From: JBMORL01 sp049322335 | GTDB lineage: Bacteria > Bacteroidota > Bacteroidia > Flavobacteriales_D > UBA2798 | Direction: 5' to 3' | Assembly (NCBI GenBank): GCA_049322335.1 | Contig: JBMORL010000077.1 | Location: 39,126 to 103,125 of the forward strand | Length of the DNA stretch: 64,000 bases | Shown: one piece after another, positions 25,658 through 33,824 of the stretch | How the letters are laid out: every line of letters starts with the position of its first letter | How positions within the stretch are numbered: position 1 is the first letter of the stretch | Notes under the pieces: model-generated | The model's input: only the letters and a program-made list of their open reading frames with translations | The model's database searches: none | What the model was told of the DNA's origin: nothing | Position numbers and translations under genes: made by a program

Positions 25658-27787
25658 ATGAAAAGTTCATTGCGTATTATCTTCTTTCCATTGGCCATTT
25701 TTGCAGCCATTTCCGTTATGGCTCAAACTCCCGAATCAGAACTCGATAAAGCGAGTGATGATGATAAAATTGCCTCAGGCGAATATTATTTCGGACAACG
25801 CCTTTTTCGCCTCTCGCTGATGGCATGGGAAAGCCTCCTGAAAGATTATCCCGACAATGCAAGGGTAAATTATATGGCTGCCAAATGCATCCTGCACCTT
25901 CATGCCCGGAAAGAAGAAGCGCTGGCATATCTTCAAAAAGTGGAAAAAAATATCGGAATCGATGTAAAATTCAAAGACAAAACTCCCGATATCCTGCCCA
26001 TTGATGCCCATTTTTTGCTGGGACAGGCTTTTCATCACAACGAAAACCCTGATAAAGCCATTGAACAATACAATCTTTACCTTACCAAAGGAAAAGATGT
26101 GCTGAGTGAACAGGAAAAAAACGAAGTAAAACACTGGATCGGATGGGCTCAAAATGCAAAAGAACAACTCGCCAATCCCAATCCCGATGTACAGATCAAT
26201 AATATCGGGAATAAGATCAACTCACCTTCTGATGAATATTCCCCTGTTCTTTCTCTCGATGAAAAGATTATGTATTTTACTTCACGCAGGGTGCGGGAGG
26301 ATAAAAGCAACGAAAAAATAATTGACAACGAAACAGGGGCCTGCTATGAAGATGTGTATATGTCTGTGAAAGACGAGAACGGAAACTGGTCGGAACCTGA
26401 ATTAATTAATTTTACCGGACATAAGGCAGATGAACATGAAGCTACCGTGTCGGTGTCGGCAGACGGAACCATTATTTACGTTTATATGGACCGCGAAGGT
26501 GGCGGAGATATTTTTGTTTCAGACTATCACGATGGCGACCGCAATTTTTCACTTTCCAATTTAAAAGGGGATATCAACAGCATTTCATGGGAAACACACT
26601 CTACCATTACTCCTGACGGAAACGTGTTGTTTTTTACCAGTAATCGTCCCGGTGGATATGGCGGACTGGATATTTATCGTGTAATTAAACTTCCTAACGG
26701 AGAGTGGAGTAAAGCAGAAGCGCTGCCGCCTCCCATCAATACCGAATATGATGAAGACGCGCCCTTCATTCATCCTGGAGGAAAAATCCTGTATTTCTCT
26801 TCGAAAAACGACAACAGCATGGGCGAATATGATATTTTCTATTCAGAAATACTCAGCCAGGAACCGCTTAAATTTTCTGAACCCGTAAGCCTGGGTGCAC
26901 CCGTGAACACCGTTGACAACGATATGTTTTTTATGACCAATGCAAAAGGCGACCGCGGGTATTATTCTACCACCCACTCCAAAGGATTTGGCGGACAGGA
27001 TATTTATTATATTGATTTCAAAAAACCAAATGTGGGATCACTGGCTATTCTTAAAGGATATATTAAAATGGTGGATGGTTCGCAGATTCCCGAAAATCTT
27101 TCCATTACGCTTAACTCCGGAAAACTTCCCGAAGAACTGTTCTTCCGCCCACGGCTAACGGACGGAGGATTTGTGATGGCACTGGAACCCTGCAACGAAT
27201 ATACAATCGAATATTTTAAAGAAGATTCCACACTGAAAAAAGAAACTTTTACTGTTCCCTGCAAATCCGGCTACCAGGAAATTTATAAAGAATTATATAT
27301 CGACACCCTTTATCTGGCACTGGGAACAAAAGAAGAACTGGCGAAAACACAGGAAAAAGAAAAAATAAAGGATAAAGTAATAGAAAACACCAACACCACT
27401 GTAACCACGATTACTTCTCCGCCCGTTTCGTTTGAACAATATTTTGGTTACAACGAAAACAAAACACAGGCTCAAAAAGAATATGAAAATTTTGTTGCCG
27501 GTATTGCCACTAAAGCAAAAACAGGTGTGGTGAAAATAAAAATTGATGCATCGGCATCAACTGTTCCCACATCCACTTTTCCCAACAACAGGGAACTGGC
27601 TAAAACAAGGGGCGAAAATTTTAAAAAGCAATTACTCGAAGACCTCAAAAAAGCAGGTGTGGCCGAAAGCCAGCTAAAGTTTGAAAAAGTGATTTCAGGC
27701 GTAAACGGCCCCGCTTATGGAAACGATTACGATACGCAACAGGAAAAGTACCGTAACTACCAGTACGTAAAAGCTTCGGCTCAGTAA
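25658..27787 (+). CDS. PorE-like TPR / beta-propeller / OmpA-like envelope protein
   Basis: 709 residues. The signal peptide ends near VMAQ. TPR-like helices follow (about 40-165: GEYYFGQRLFRLSLMAWESLL, HFLLGQAFHHNENPDKAIEQY by parts), then PD40/WD40 propeller repeats (about 185-440) with YSPVLSLDEKIMYFTSRR and VLFFTSNRPGGYGGLDIYR. A carboxypeptidase-regulatory-like beta domain lies at about 445-530. The C-terminus is OmpA-like and degenerate, with FPNNRELAKTRGENFKKQL. This order matches PorE of the type IX secretion system, though many Bacteroidota paralogues share it. It probably sits in the periplasm bound to peptidoglycan. Confidence 0.8.
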   Translation: MKSSLRIIFFPLAIFAAISVMAQTPESELDKASDDDKIASGEYYFGQRLFRLSLMAWESLLKDYPDNARVNYMAAKCILHLHARKEEALAYLQKVEKNIGIDVKFKDKTPDILPIDAHFLLGQAFHHNENPDKAIEQYNLYLTKGKDVLSEQEKNEVKHWIGWAQNAKEQLANPNPDVQINNIGNKINSPSDEYSPVLSLDEKIMYFTSRRVREDKSNEKIIDNETGACYEDVYMSVKDENGNWSEPELINFTGHKADEHEATVSVSADGTIIYVYMDREGGGDIFVSDYHDGDRNFSLSNLKGDINSISWETHSTITPDGNVLFFTSNRPGGYGGLDIYRVIKLPNGEWSKAEALPPPINTEYDEDAPFIHPGGKILYFSSKNDNSMGEYDIFYSEILSQEPLKFSEPVSLGAPVNTVDNDMFFMTNAKGDRGYYSTTHSKGFGGQDIYYIDFKKPNVGSLAILKGYIKMVDGSQIPENLSITLNSGKLPEELFFRPRLTDGGFVMALEPCNEYTIEYFKEDSTLKKETFTVPCKSGYQEIYKELYIDTLYLALGTKEELAKTQEKEKIKDKVIENTNTTVTTITSPPVSFEQYFGYNENKTQAQKEYENFVAGIATKAKTGVVKIKIDASASTVPTSTFPNNRELAKTRGENFKKQLLEDLKKAGVAESQLKFEKVISGVNGPAYGNDYDTQQEKYRNYQYVKASAQ

Positions 27788-28138
27788 GATATTGTTTTTA
27801 TAAATTTTTTCCGGGGTGATTTTATTTAGGTTCGGAGATATCGGCCCAGGAAAGAGTATTTGGCCTATTTTGATTCCCGTAGTATTTTCAAAAATCATTC
27901 GTGCGGTGGGCTAAAGAGTAGGAACCCACGAGCCACGCCAACCGGATAGCTTCGTCTGGCGTGGCGGCTTGGGTTCTGTGAGGAGAATGATTTTTTGAAA
28001 ATCAAGGGGAGCGAAATAAGCCTTGAATTTTTCTTTGTTTCTTTCTTTTGTTTCAAGACAAAAGAAAGAAAAGGTATGTAGGTTTACAGAGTTGACGGAG
28101 ATATACTTTTTTCCCAAAAATCCCGTTATCTTTACCCT
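27788..28138. other. Intergenic region dominated by a foldback repeat element
   Basis: 351 bases between the PorE-like gene and the ABC exporter. Most of it is the inverted-repeat element at 27884-28068. A TATCTTTA box at 28127-28134 ends only 4 bases before the GTG of the exporter. Confidence 0.65.
27884..28068. repeat. Nested foldback repeat element (MITE/REP-like)
   Basis: Outer arms ATTTTCAAAAATCATTC (27884-27900) and GAATGATTTTTTGAAAAT (27985-28002). Inner arms are AACCCACGAGCCACGCCA (27923-27940) and TGGCGTGGCGGCTTGGGTT (27957-27975). A second hairpin has perfect 11-bp arms CTTTCTTTTGT (28041-28051) and ACAAAAGAAAG (28058-28068). Elements of this look are dispersed in Bacteroidota genomes, from memory. 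Confidence 0.75.
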
Positions 28139-29986
28139 GTGAAGAATTTTCTCCTGGCCCTTCGTTATGCCCGTGAATACAAACTCTATTCGTGGCTGAA
28201 TATTTTTTTCAATATTCTTTCCGCTGTTTTCAACCTGGCCATTCTTCTTTTGTTCATTCCCTTTCTCAAACTCATTTTTAATGACGGCCAGGGAATAACT
28301 GTTCCTGTAAAACCGGTATTGGACACTTCTTCAGGATGGCTCAACGGTTACAAAGATTATTGCTCTGATTATTTCGGTTATATCATGAATTCGTTTGTGA
28401 GCTCTTCCGGAGCGGAAGGAGCGCTGGTTTTTATTTGTCTTCTCATTCTCATTCTTTTCCTGCTTAAAAATATTACGCGTTATATGGCCATGTATTACCT
28501 GGCGGTGGTGCGCAACAATGTTATGCGCGACCTGCGGGAAAAATTATTTGGCAAATTCATTGCGCTTCCGCTGGGATATTATACGGAAGAACGCAAAGGC
28601 GATCTTATCACGCGTTTTGCCAACGATGTGTATGAAGTGGAAGTTTCGGTGATGAGCACACTGGAACTGATTTACCGCGAACCTTTCACCATTTTCATTT
28701 CCCTTTTACTGATGCTGGCCATTAGTCCTGAACTAACGTTGTTCTCCCTGGTGCTGATGCCGGTAAGTGCTTTGATCATTGGCCGGGTGGGAAGAAGTTT
28801 GAAACGCACATCTGCCAAAGGACAGCAAAAACTGGGTGACGTGGTTTCACAGGTGGAAGAAGCGATTTCAGGACTGCGCATCATCAAAGGTTTCACGGCA
28901 GAACAGCAGGTAAAGAAAAGATTTTCGAAACACAACGAGTGGTTCAATAAACTCAGCATCCGTCTTTACCGTAAGCGCGACCTTGCTTCTCCTCTCAGCG
29001 AATTTCTGGGATCAGCAGTCCTCATAGCGTTAGTTTGGTTTGGAGGAAAACTTATTTTGAACAAAGATAGTCACCTCAATGGCCAGGAATTTATTGGGTT
29101 TGTTATCGTTTTCAGCCAGCTGCTGCGTCCCATCCAGGGAATTGCAACTGCTTACAGCAATATCAATAAAGGAATTGCTTCTGCCAACCGCATTGATGAG
29201 GTATTGAACGCCAGTGAAAAAATAGAAGAAAAACAGGATGCTATAGAAATAAAGGAGTTTACTTCATCGGTAGAATTTAAAAGTATTAATTTTTCCTATC
29301 GCGAAGCAGTAGTGCTGAAAGATGTGAATTTTATGCTGGCTAAAGGAAAAACCATTGCATTGGTGGGCCCTTCCGGGTCGGGAAAATCTACCATTGCCGA
29401 TCTGGTACCGCGGTTTTATGATGTGGTGCAGGGAGAAGTGTTGCTGGATGGAAAAAACATTAAAGATTACAAATTGCAAAGTCTTCGCAAACTGATGGGA
29501 ATCGTTTCGCAGGAATCCATTTTGTTTAACGATTCTGTTGCCTATAATATTTCACTTGGCGATGATAATCCCGATATGAAACGCGTGGAAGAAGCTGCAA
29601 AAATTGCCAATGCACACGAATTTATTGTGAAAATGGAGCGTGGCTATCATTCCAATATTGGCGATCGCGGAAGTAAATTATCAGGTGGTCAGCGCCAGCG
29701 TCTGGCTATTGCAAGGGCCGTATACAAAAATCCACCGATTCTTATCCTGGATGAAGCTACCTCGGCTCTCGACACCGAATCGGAAAAACTGGTGCAGGAA
29801 GCACTTAATCATTTAATGCAAAACCGCACCACGTTAGTTATTGCTCACCGCCTTTCCACTATCCAGCATGCCAATGAAATTCTGGTTTTACAGAATGGTG
29901 AAATTGTGGAACGCGGAAACCACGATCAGTTGTATGTAAAAAACGGCCTCTACAGAAAGTTGTGCGATATGCAGTCGTTTTCATAA
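28139..29986 (+). CDS. MsbA-type ABC exporter (fused membrane and ATPase domains)
   Basis: 615 residues. An N-terminal six-helix membrane domain (about 1-330) is followed by a nucleotide-binding domain with Walker A GPSGSGKST (from 410), signature LSGGQRQR (near 515), and Walker B ILILDEATSALD. Its length and order match homodimeric lipid/peptide exporters such as MsbA, which flips lipid A core, although substrate cannot be read from sequence. The start is a GTG; the following MKNFLLALRYAREYKLY is the normal N-terminus and there is no ATG nearby. It is the last typical chromosomal gene before the recombinase block. Confidence 0.88.
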   Translation: MKNFLLALRYAREYKLYSWLNIFFNILSAVFNLAILLLFIPFLKLIFNDGQGITVPVKPVLDTSSGWLNGYKDYCSDYFGYIMNSFVSSSGAEGALVFICLLILILFLLKNITRYMAMYYLAVVRNNVMRDLREKLFGKFIALPLGYYTEERKGDLITRFANDVYEVEVSVMSTLELIYREPFTIFISLLLMLAISPELTLFSLVLMPVSALIIGRVGRSLKRTSAKGQQKLGDVVSQVEEAISGLRIIKGFTAEQQVKKRFSKHNEWFNKLSIRLYRKRDLASPLSEFLGSAVLIALVWFGGKLILNKDSHLNGQEFIGFVIVFSQLLRPIQGIATAYSNINKGIASANRIDEVLNASEKIEEKQDAIEIKEFTSSVEFKSINFSYREAVVLKDVNFMLAKGKTIALVGPSGSGKSTIADLVPRFYDVVQGEVLLDGKNIKDYKLQSLRKLMGIVSQESILFNDSVAYNISLGDDNPDMKRVEEAAKIANAHEFIVKMERGYHSNIGDRGSKLSGGQRQRLAIARAVYKNPPILILDEATSALDTESEKLVQEALNHLMQNRTTLVIAHRLSTIQHANEILVLQNGEIVERGNHDQLYVKNGLYRKLCDMQSFS

Positions 29987-30151
29987 GAGCTGGCTGTAAA
30001 TAACGTTTTGCCCCGCTGGGACAGTAGTATAGGATAAAGCTGAGTTTAGGGGTTTTACTATAACATATAATAAGTGATTGATTATTAATAATATATATTG
30101 ATTTCTTTACAATTATTGATTCAATTAGGCTAAACCAGAACAAGTCCAAAA

Positions 30152-30183
30152 TGTATGTATATTTGTATGTAAAGATACATACA
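30152..30183. promoter_or_regulatory. Inverted repeat over the recombinase promoter
   Basis: TGTATGTAT (30152-30160) and ATACATACA (30175-30183) are perfect 9-bp inverted arms, with a further GTATGTA half-site between. They enclose the -7 box TATATTTG (30158-30165) and end 1 base before the ATG at 30185. This is a candidate operator for the recombinase gene. Confidence 0.6.
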
Positions 30184-30184
30184 C

Positions 30185-31447
30185 ATGAGTAAAGACACCT
30201 ATAAAGAACCCGTAAAATTTTACCTTGAAAAAAGGCGGGACAAACAAACCGGGGAAATCTCAGAAACAAATGTACCCATTAATCTTTTCTTCAGCTATGG
30301 TTCGGGAAGATTTCAATACTATACAGGATTCCGGACAGATGCTCAGAGGTGGGATGAAAAAGCCATGCAGGTAAAAGGAAAAAGCTCCGAAGTATCAGAG
30401 ATCAATCAAAACCTGAAAAGATTACGGGTAAAAGTGTTAGATGCTTTTAGTAATGCAAAGGTACTCGGAGTAGTAATGAACCCCCAGCATTTCAGGGACG
30501 CGGTGCGCAATAATGATCCCTTGCGCAAAGCAAGAAGCAAAACAAAACCCTTCAAAGAATGTGTCGAGCAATTTATAGAAAGCTCAAAGGTCACTAAAAC
30601 AGCCAGCACAGTTGGAAGCATAGAACATCATTTCAAACGGCTCGAACTTTTTTCAAAAGCCACCGGAACAAGACTAAGTTTCGACAATATTGACATGGAA
30701 TTCTACGAAAGTTTTTTAAAGTATTGCTTTGAAAAATGTGGTTATAAAAACAATTACACCGGAACACTTATTAAAACTCTAAAGGCATTTTTGAATTGGG
30801 CAACCGAAAAGGGCTACAATACCAACCTTGAGTTCCGGAAAAAAACATTTAAAAAACTCATGGAAGAAACAGAGATCATTTTCCTGACCTATGATGAAGT
30901 GCTGAGATTTTATAAACACAAGTTTAAAAACCAACAGCACTCAGATGTACGGGATGTATTCTGTTTCGGCTGTTTTACCGGAATGAGGTACTCCGACATT
31001 GCCGCCCTCTCACCGGAGAACCTACATGCTGATAAAATCATCTACCGTGTAGTAAAGACCGGGCAAAACAATACCATCCCGCTCAACCCCTATACCCAAG
31101 CCCTTCTAAAGAAGCACAAAGGGCATCCCCTACAATGTCTGCCTGTTATGGATAAACAAAAAACAAACGAACTCCTGAAAGAAGCTGCGAAAATTGCCAA
31201 ACTGAACCGCAAAGTAGAACTTATCCACTTCCAGGGAGCCAAACGCATAAAGCAAACAAAGCCGCTCAGTGAGGTCATTACCTTCCATGTCAGCAAAAAG
31301 ACCTTTATGACCAATTTTTTGGCAAGAGGCGGCAGCCTGTTAACCGCTATGAGCATTACCGGAAACAAAGACCTGAAAACCGCAAGGAGGTACTACAAAG
31401 TAGTAGATGAACTCAAAGAAACAGAAATGAAAAAAGTCTTTGGGTAA
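30185..31447 (+). CDS. Tyrosine recombinase/integrase with atypical active site
   Basis: 420 residues. It has an N-terminal arm-binding region, a core-binding SAM-like domain (about 115-215) and a catalytic domain (about 230-420). Catalytic positions seen: Arg268 in TGMRYSD, Lys291 in VVKTGQNN, His368 in FHVSKKTF, and Tyr403 in ARRYYK. The usual HxxR arginine is Lys371 and the usual GH histidine is Asn394 (TGNKDL). It resembles phage-integrase-family proteins of Bacteroidota conjugative or mobilizable elements. It lies next to an excisionase-like gene, so this is probably an integrated element. Whether it is active with these changes is uncertain. Confidence 0.88.
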   Translation: MSKDTYKEPVKFYLEKRRDKQTGEISETNVPINLFFSYGSGRFQYYTGFRTDAQRWDEKAMQVKGKSSEVSEINQNLKRLRVKVLDAFSNAKVLGVVMNPQHFRDAVRNNDPLRKARSKTKPFKECVEQFIESSKVTKTASTVGSIEHHFKRLELFSKATGTRLSFDNIDMEFYESFLKYCFEKCGYKNNYTGTLIKTLKAFLNWATEKGYNTNLEFRKKTFKKLMEETEIIFLTYDEVLRFYKHKFKNQQHSDVRDVFCFGCFTGMRYSDIAALSPENLHADKIIYRVVKTGQNNTIPLNPYTQALLKKHKGHPLQCLPVMDKQKTNELLKEAAKIAKLNRKVELIHFQGAKRIKQTKPLSEVITFHVSKKTFMTNFLARGGSLLTAMSITGNKDLKTARRYYKVVDELKETEMKKVFG

Positions 31448-31476
31448 TCCATAATAAAGAGATTAATTTTATATCC

Positions 31477-32256
31477 ATGAAAAAAACACAATACAACCGC
31501 AACCATCTTCTGCTGAAACTCTCCGGCAACTTTTCTAAAGATTTTGAGCGATCAATAGAAGGATTTACCCTTGAAGAGCAAATACACATTACCGAAGTAC
31601 TGGTGGAAGCAGCCCAGCGTTTTGAAAAGGACAAAGATCAAAATGAGCACGAAAATATTTACAACAGCACCATTGATGTTTTACAGAAAAAATACCGGAA
31701 AAAATTATCCCCTTTTATGAACTGCAAGCTGAGTGATTATTTAGTACAAGACTCACACAAACTTTTAGACCTTCAGTACGATGAGGACATCATAGATGAC
31801 GAACATCAGTTCATGGATGATAACGAGTACAAAAACTACATGCAGCGGGTGAAGAGTATACTCTATAATTACCGGAGTAGTTTAATGATGAGATCAGATG
31901 CGGAAGGAGAAGAGGACAAACCATTATCGGGAGAAAAAGAAAAAAAACTAAATTCAAAGGAAAGTAAAGTTGCCACTGCCAGGCAAAGCGCACTATTTTT
32001 TTATTATCTCAATGAAAAATTAAATATCAATGCAACTAAAGATAAAACGGCACTGGCGGATGTTGCTGCTTTTTTAACCGGAAAAAATTATGACAATCTC
32101 TATAAGCACATGAAAAAGCCTTTCCATCATAATGAAGATCAAAAAAGCAGTGTAAAAGAATTAAAACAGGATTTGCTAATTGTGAAAGAGCAGTTTGAAA
32201 GGTTGGGGTTAGCACAAATGATCACAATTATAGATAAGGAGATAAACTCTCTTTAA
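31477..32256 (+). CDS. Mobile-element-associated hypothetical protein
   Basis: 259 residues, 29 bases after the recombinase and probably cotranscribed. It is charged and helical, with an acidic Lys/Glu-rich linker around residues 140-165 separating an N-terminal helical part from a C-terminal domain (about 165-255: ATARQSALFFYYLNEKL, LADVAAFLTGKNYDNLYKH). I recall C-terminal domains of this style in proteins next to Bacteroidota integrases, but I cannot name a function. No signal peptide or catalytic motif. Confidence 0.65.
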   Translation: MKKTQYNRNHLLLKLSGNFSKDFERSIEGFTLEEQIHITEVLVEAAQRFEKDKDQNEHENIYNSTIDVLQKKYRKKLSPFMNCKLSDYLVQDSHKLLDLQYDEDIIDDEHQFMDDNEYKNYMQRVKSILYNYRSSLMMRSDAEGEEDKPLSGEKEKKLNSKESKVATARQSALFFYYLNEKLNINATKDKTALADVAAFLTGKNYDNLYKHMKKPFHHNEDQKSSVKELKQDLLIVKEQFERLGLAQMITIIDKEINSL

Positions 32257-32326
32257 GTAACAATTCCCGAAAATTTCCGGTTTTTTAATCCAACTTGATT
32301 TTATTTTACTCAAAAAGTGCAAATAT

Positions 32327-32349
32327 GGGGCACCCCCTGGGGTATCCCC
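32327..32349. promoter_or_regulatory. GC-rich palindromic tract before the excisionase-like gene
   Basis: GGGGCACCCC immediately followed by CTGGGGTATCCCC, with ACCCC/GGGGT pairing in the middle, in an otherwise AT-rich intergenic region 50 bases before the ATG at 32399. It could fold or bind a regulator. Confidence 0.35.
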
Positions 32350-32398
32350 ACGTGCTTTTTCCACCCAAATCTTTGTCCCTAACAAAAAACAAAGAAGT

Positions 32399-32698
32399 AT
32401 GGGACATCAATCAGACAAACCGATTTTCGCTTTGACGGTGGGCGAGTTCACGCAATTGGTAAAGGAATCCGTTAAGGAGATCATTCCGGTCACACCGCAG
32501 GAAAAACCCGAAAACCAGGACGAACACCTGACCATGGATCAGCTGACCAAATTTTTAAGCTGCTCCAAAGTAACGGTACACAATTATAAAAACCTGGGGC
32601 TGCCGTATTTCCGGGTGGGCAGGAAACTACTCTTTAAGAAATCCGAAGTGCTGGATTTTATGCGAAAGAATGTAAAACGGTTTTTTGTACCAAAATAA
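32399..32698 (+). CDS. Excisionase-like helix-turn-helix protein
   Basis: 99 residues. After a polar N-terminal part comes a MerR-like HTH_17 domain (about 45-95): LTMDQLTKFLSCSKVTVHNY, LGLPYFRVGRKLLFKKSEVLDF. This is the usual form of excisionase or DNA-binding proteins in Bacteroidota integrative elements, where they bend DNA for excision or control element genes. It sits one gene away from the recombinase and directly upstream of three GAATTC-centred repeats that could be its sites. Confidence 0.82.
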   Translation: MGHQSDKPIFALTVGEFTQLVKESVKEIIPVTPQEKPENQDEHLTMDQLTKFLSCSKVTVHNYKNLGLPYFRVGRKLLFKKSEVLDFMRKNVKRFFVPK

Positions 32699-32746
32699 CT
32701 GTAGGCAATGACCATGCAGTAGCTATGGTGCAGCGCGGGTTGTAGC

Positions 32747-32841
32747 GTATAGAATTCATACAGGGCAAAACCAGGAAACATGCAGAATACGGATAGAATT
32801 CTTATAGGGAACTGGCAGATTTCCGCATGAATTCATACAGG
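32747..32841. repeat. Three direct repeats around GAATTC[A/T]TA[C/T]AGG
   Basis: GAATTCATACAGG at 32752-32764, GAATTCTTATAGG at 32796-32808 and GAATTCATACAGG at 32829-32841. The first lies in a near-palindrome GTATAGAATTCATAC. They occupy most of the gap between the excisionase-like gene and the next gene, as protein-binding iterons would. Confidence 0.65.
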
Positions 32842-32868
32842 ATTTAACCTGAATTGCATCTGAAAAAA

Positions 32869-33507
32869 ATGAAACAAACAAGTAAACAACAAAAACACAA
32901 AGAAATTATGATAGGTAATGTGATAAAAGAGTTGCTTTCCCCGAAGAAAAGCCCGGAAAAAGAAACGTCTTCGGAAAATTCATGGATAGATGGGTTAGAA
33001 ATTGATGATGACCTTAAAGAAAAACTAAAAAGAATGGGAAAGTATACTTTGGCGCGTAAATACGTTAGCACGCTCCGTGAACTGAAAAACCTGCAAAATA
33101 ATTATGATCAATTGCTAAAGGAGAAATGGAAGTGGATGGAAAAGGAAATACGTTCAGATCATTCTTTTGAAACGCTGAAAAAAAGACATGAACCGGATGC
33201 CAGTGATGCCATTTATAACAGGAACTGGACATGGATCACCAAGATTGAGTATATCTTAAAAAAATGTACGCGCCCGATGAAATCTTCCGAAATCATCACC
33301 ATGCTTCTTCCCCATGAATCCTCTTTGAATATTACCGGTGAACCACAAAAGTATTTATCGGGTTATTTGAACAAGGCCGTGAAATATCAGCGTATCCTTA
33401 CGCACAAAATACCGGGGATCCGGGGGTATTTTTATGTTCTTCCTTCGTGGATTGAAAACGGGAAACTGCTTTCTGAATACGAAAGCCGGATTTTTCTTTA
33501 TAAATAA
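32869..33507 (+). CDS. Mobile-element hypothetical protein with possible winged-helix end
   Basis: 212 residues from the ATG at 32869 (MKQTSKQQKHKEIMIGNVIKE); a TTG 15 bases earlier and an ATG at 32908 are alternatives. The middle is Lys/Glu-rich and probably coiled coil (about 50-105). The C-terminal part (about 125-205) has IEYILKKCTRPMKSSEIITML and LNKAVKYQRILTHKIPGIRGYF, by parts resembling a winged-helix fold that reads chromatin or regulatory DNA sites. It lies downstream of the three GAATTC repeats, which may control it. No family recognised. Confidence 0.6.
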   Translation: MKQTSKQQKHKEIMIGNVIKELLSPKKSPEKETSSENSWIDGLEIDDDLKEKLKRMGKYTLARKYVSTLRELKNLQNNYDQLLKEKWKWMEKEIRSDHSFETLKKRHEPDASDAIYNRNWTWITKIEYILKKCTRPMKSSEIITMLLPHESSLNITGEPQKYLSGYLNKAVKYQRILTHKIPGIRGYFYVLPSWIENGKLLSEYESRIFLYK

Positions 33508-33554
33508 TCTTTAAAAACATTCGCAACTATCCCTTTTGGGACAGGATTTTAAGT

Positions 33555-33824
33555 TCACTTAATCATATCCTTCATCCAATCCCATGCCTTCTGATCAAGC
33601 CATCCAATATAATTTTTTGTTACTTCAATAATTAATAAATTATCGCCATCATCCATGTGTGGTTTTAACTTATTAAATACTTCATTATATGTTTGATTTG
33701 TCGAAATTAACCAACAGTTTTTCATATAATGCCACCATGCTGGATAATCTTCGATAGCTTTAAGGAGTCCCTCATAGTTTTTCCCAATTTTATTCAAATC
33801 ATATGTTATAAGATAAACGCTCAT
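33555..33824 (-). CDS. Cas2-like-fold small protein (SinR-family annotation style)
   Basis: 89 residues. MSVYLITYDLNKIGKNYEGL, then AIEDYPAWWHYMKNCWLIST and DDGDNLLIIEVTKNYIGWL fit the ferredoxin-like fold of Cas2 and VapD-type proteins: beta strand, helix, strand with Trp, strand. I recall this family being labelled SinR-family in databases. There are no CRISPR repeats or Cas1 here, so it is not an adaptation gene. Its start overlaps the stop of the upstream membrane-protein gene by 4 bases. Some Cas2/VapD relatives are nucleases; activity here is unknown. Confidence 0.7.
   Translation of the reverse strand: MSVYLITYDLNKIGKNYEGLLKAIEDYPAWWHYMKNCWLISTNQTYNEVFNKLKPHMDDGDNLLIIEVTKNYIGWLDQKAWDWMKDMIK

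Noticed and set aside
27911..28117. 68-codon minus-strand ORF over the intergenic element
   Set aside because: It lies wholly in the foldback repeat; translations of such repeats commonly look like small hypothetical proteins.
29987..30184. Attachment site at the left end of the recombinase block
   Set aside because: No tRNA 3' end and no direct repeat long enough to define attL/attR could be found inside the window.
33555..33824. Cas2-like gene as part of a CRISPR system
   Set aside because: No Cas1, other cas gene or repeat-spacer array is visible; the fold is shared with unrelated small proteins.
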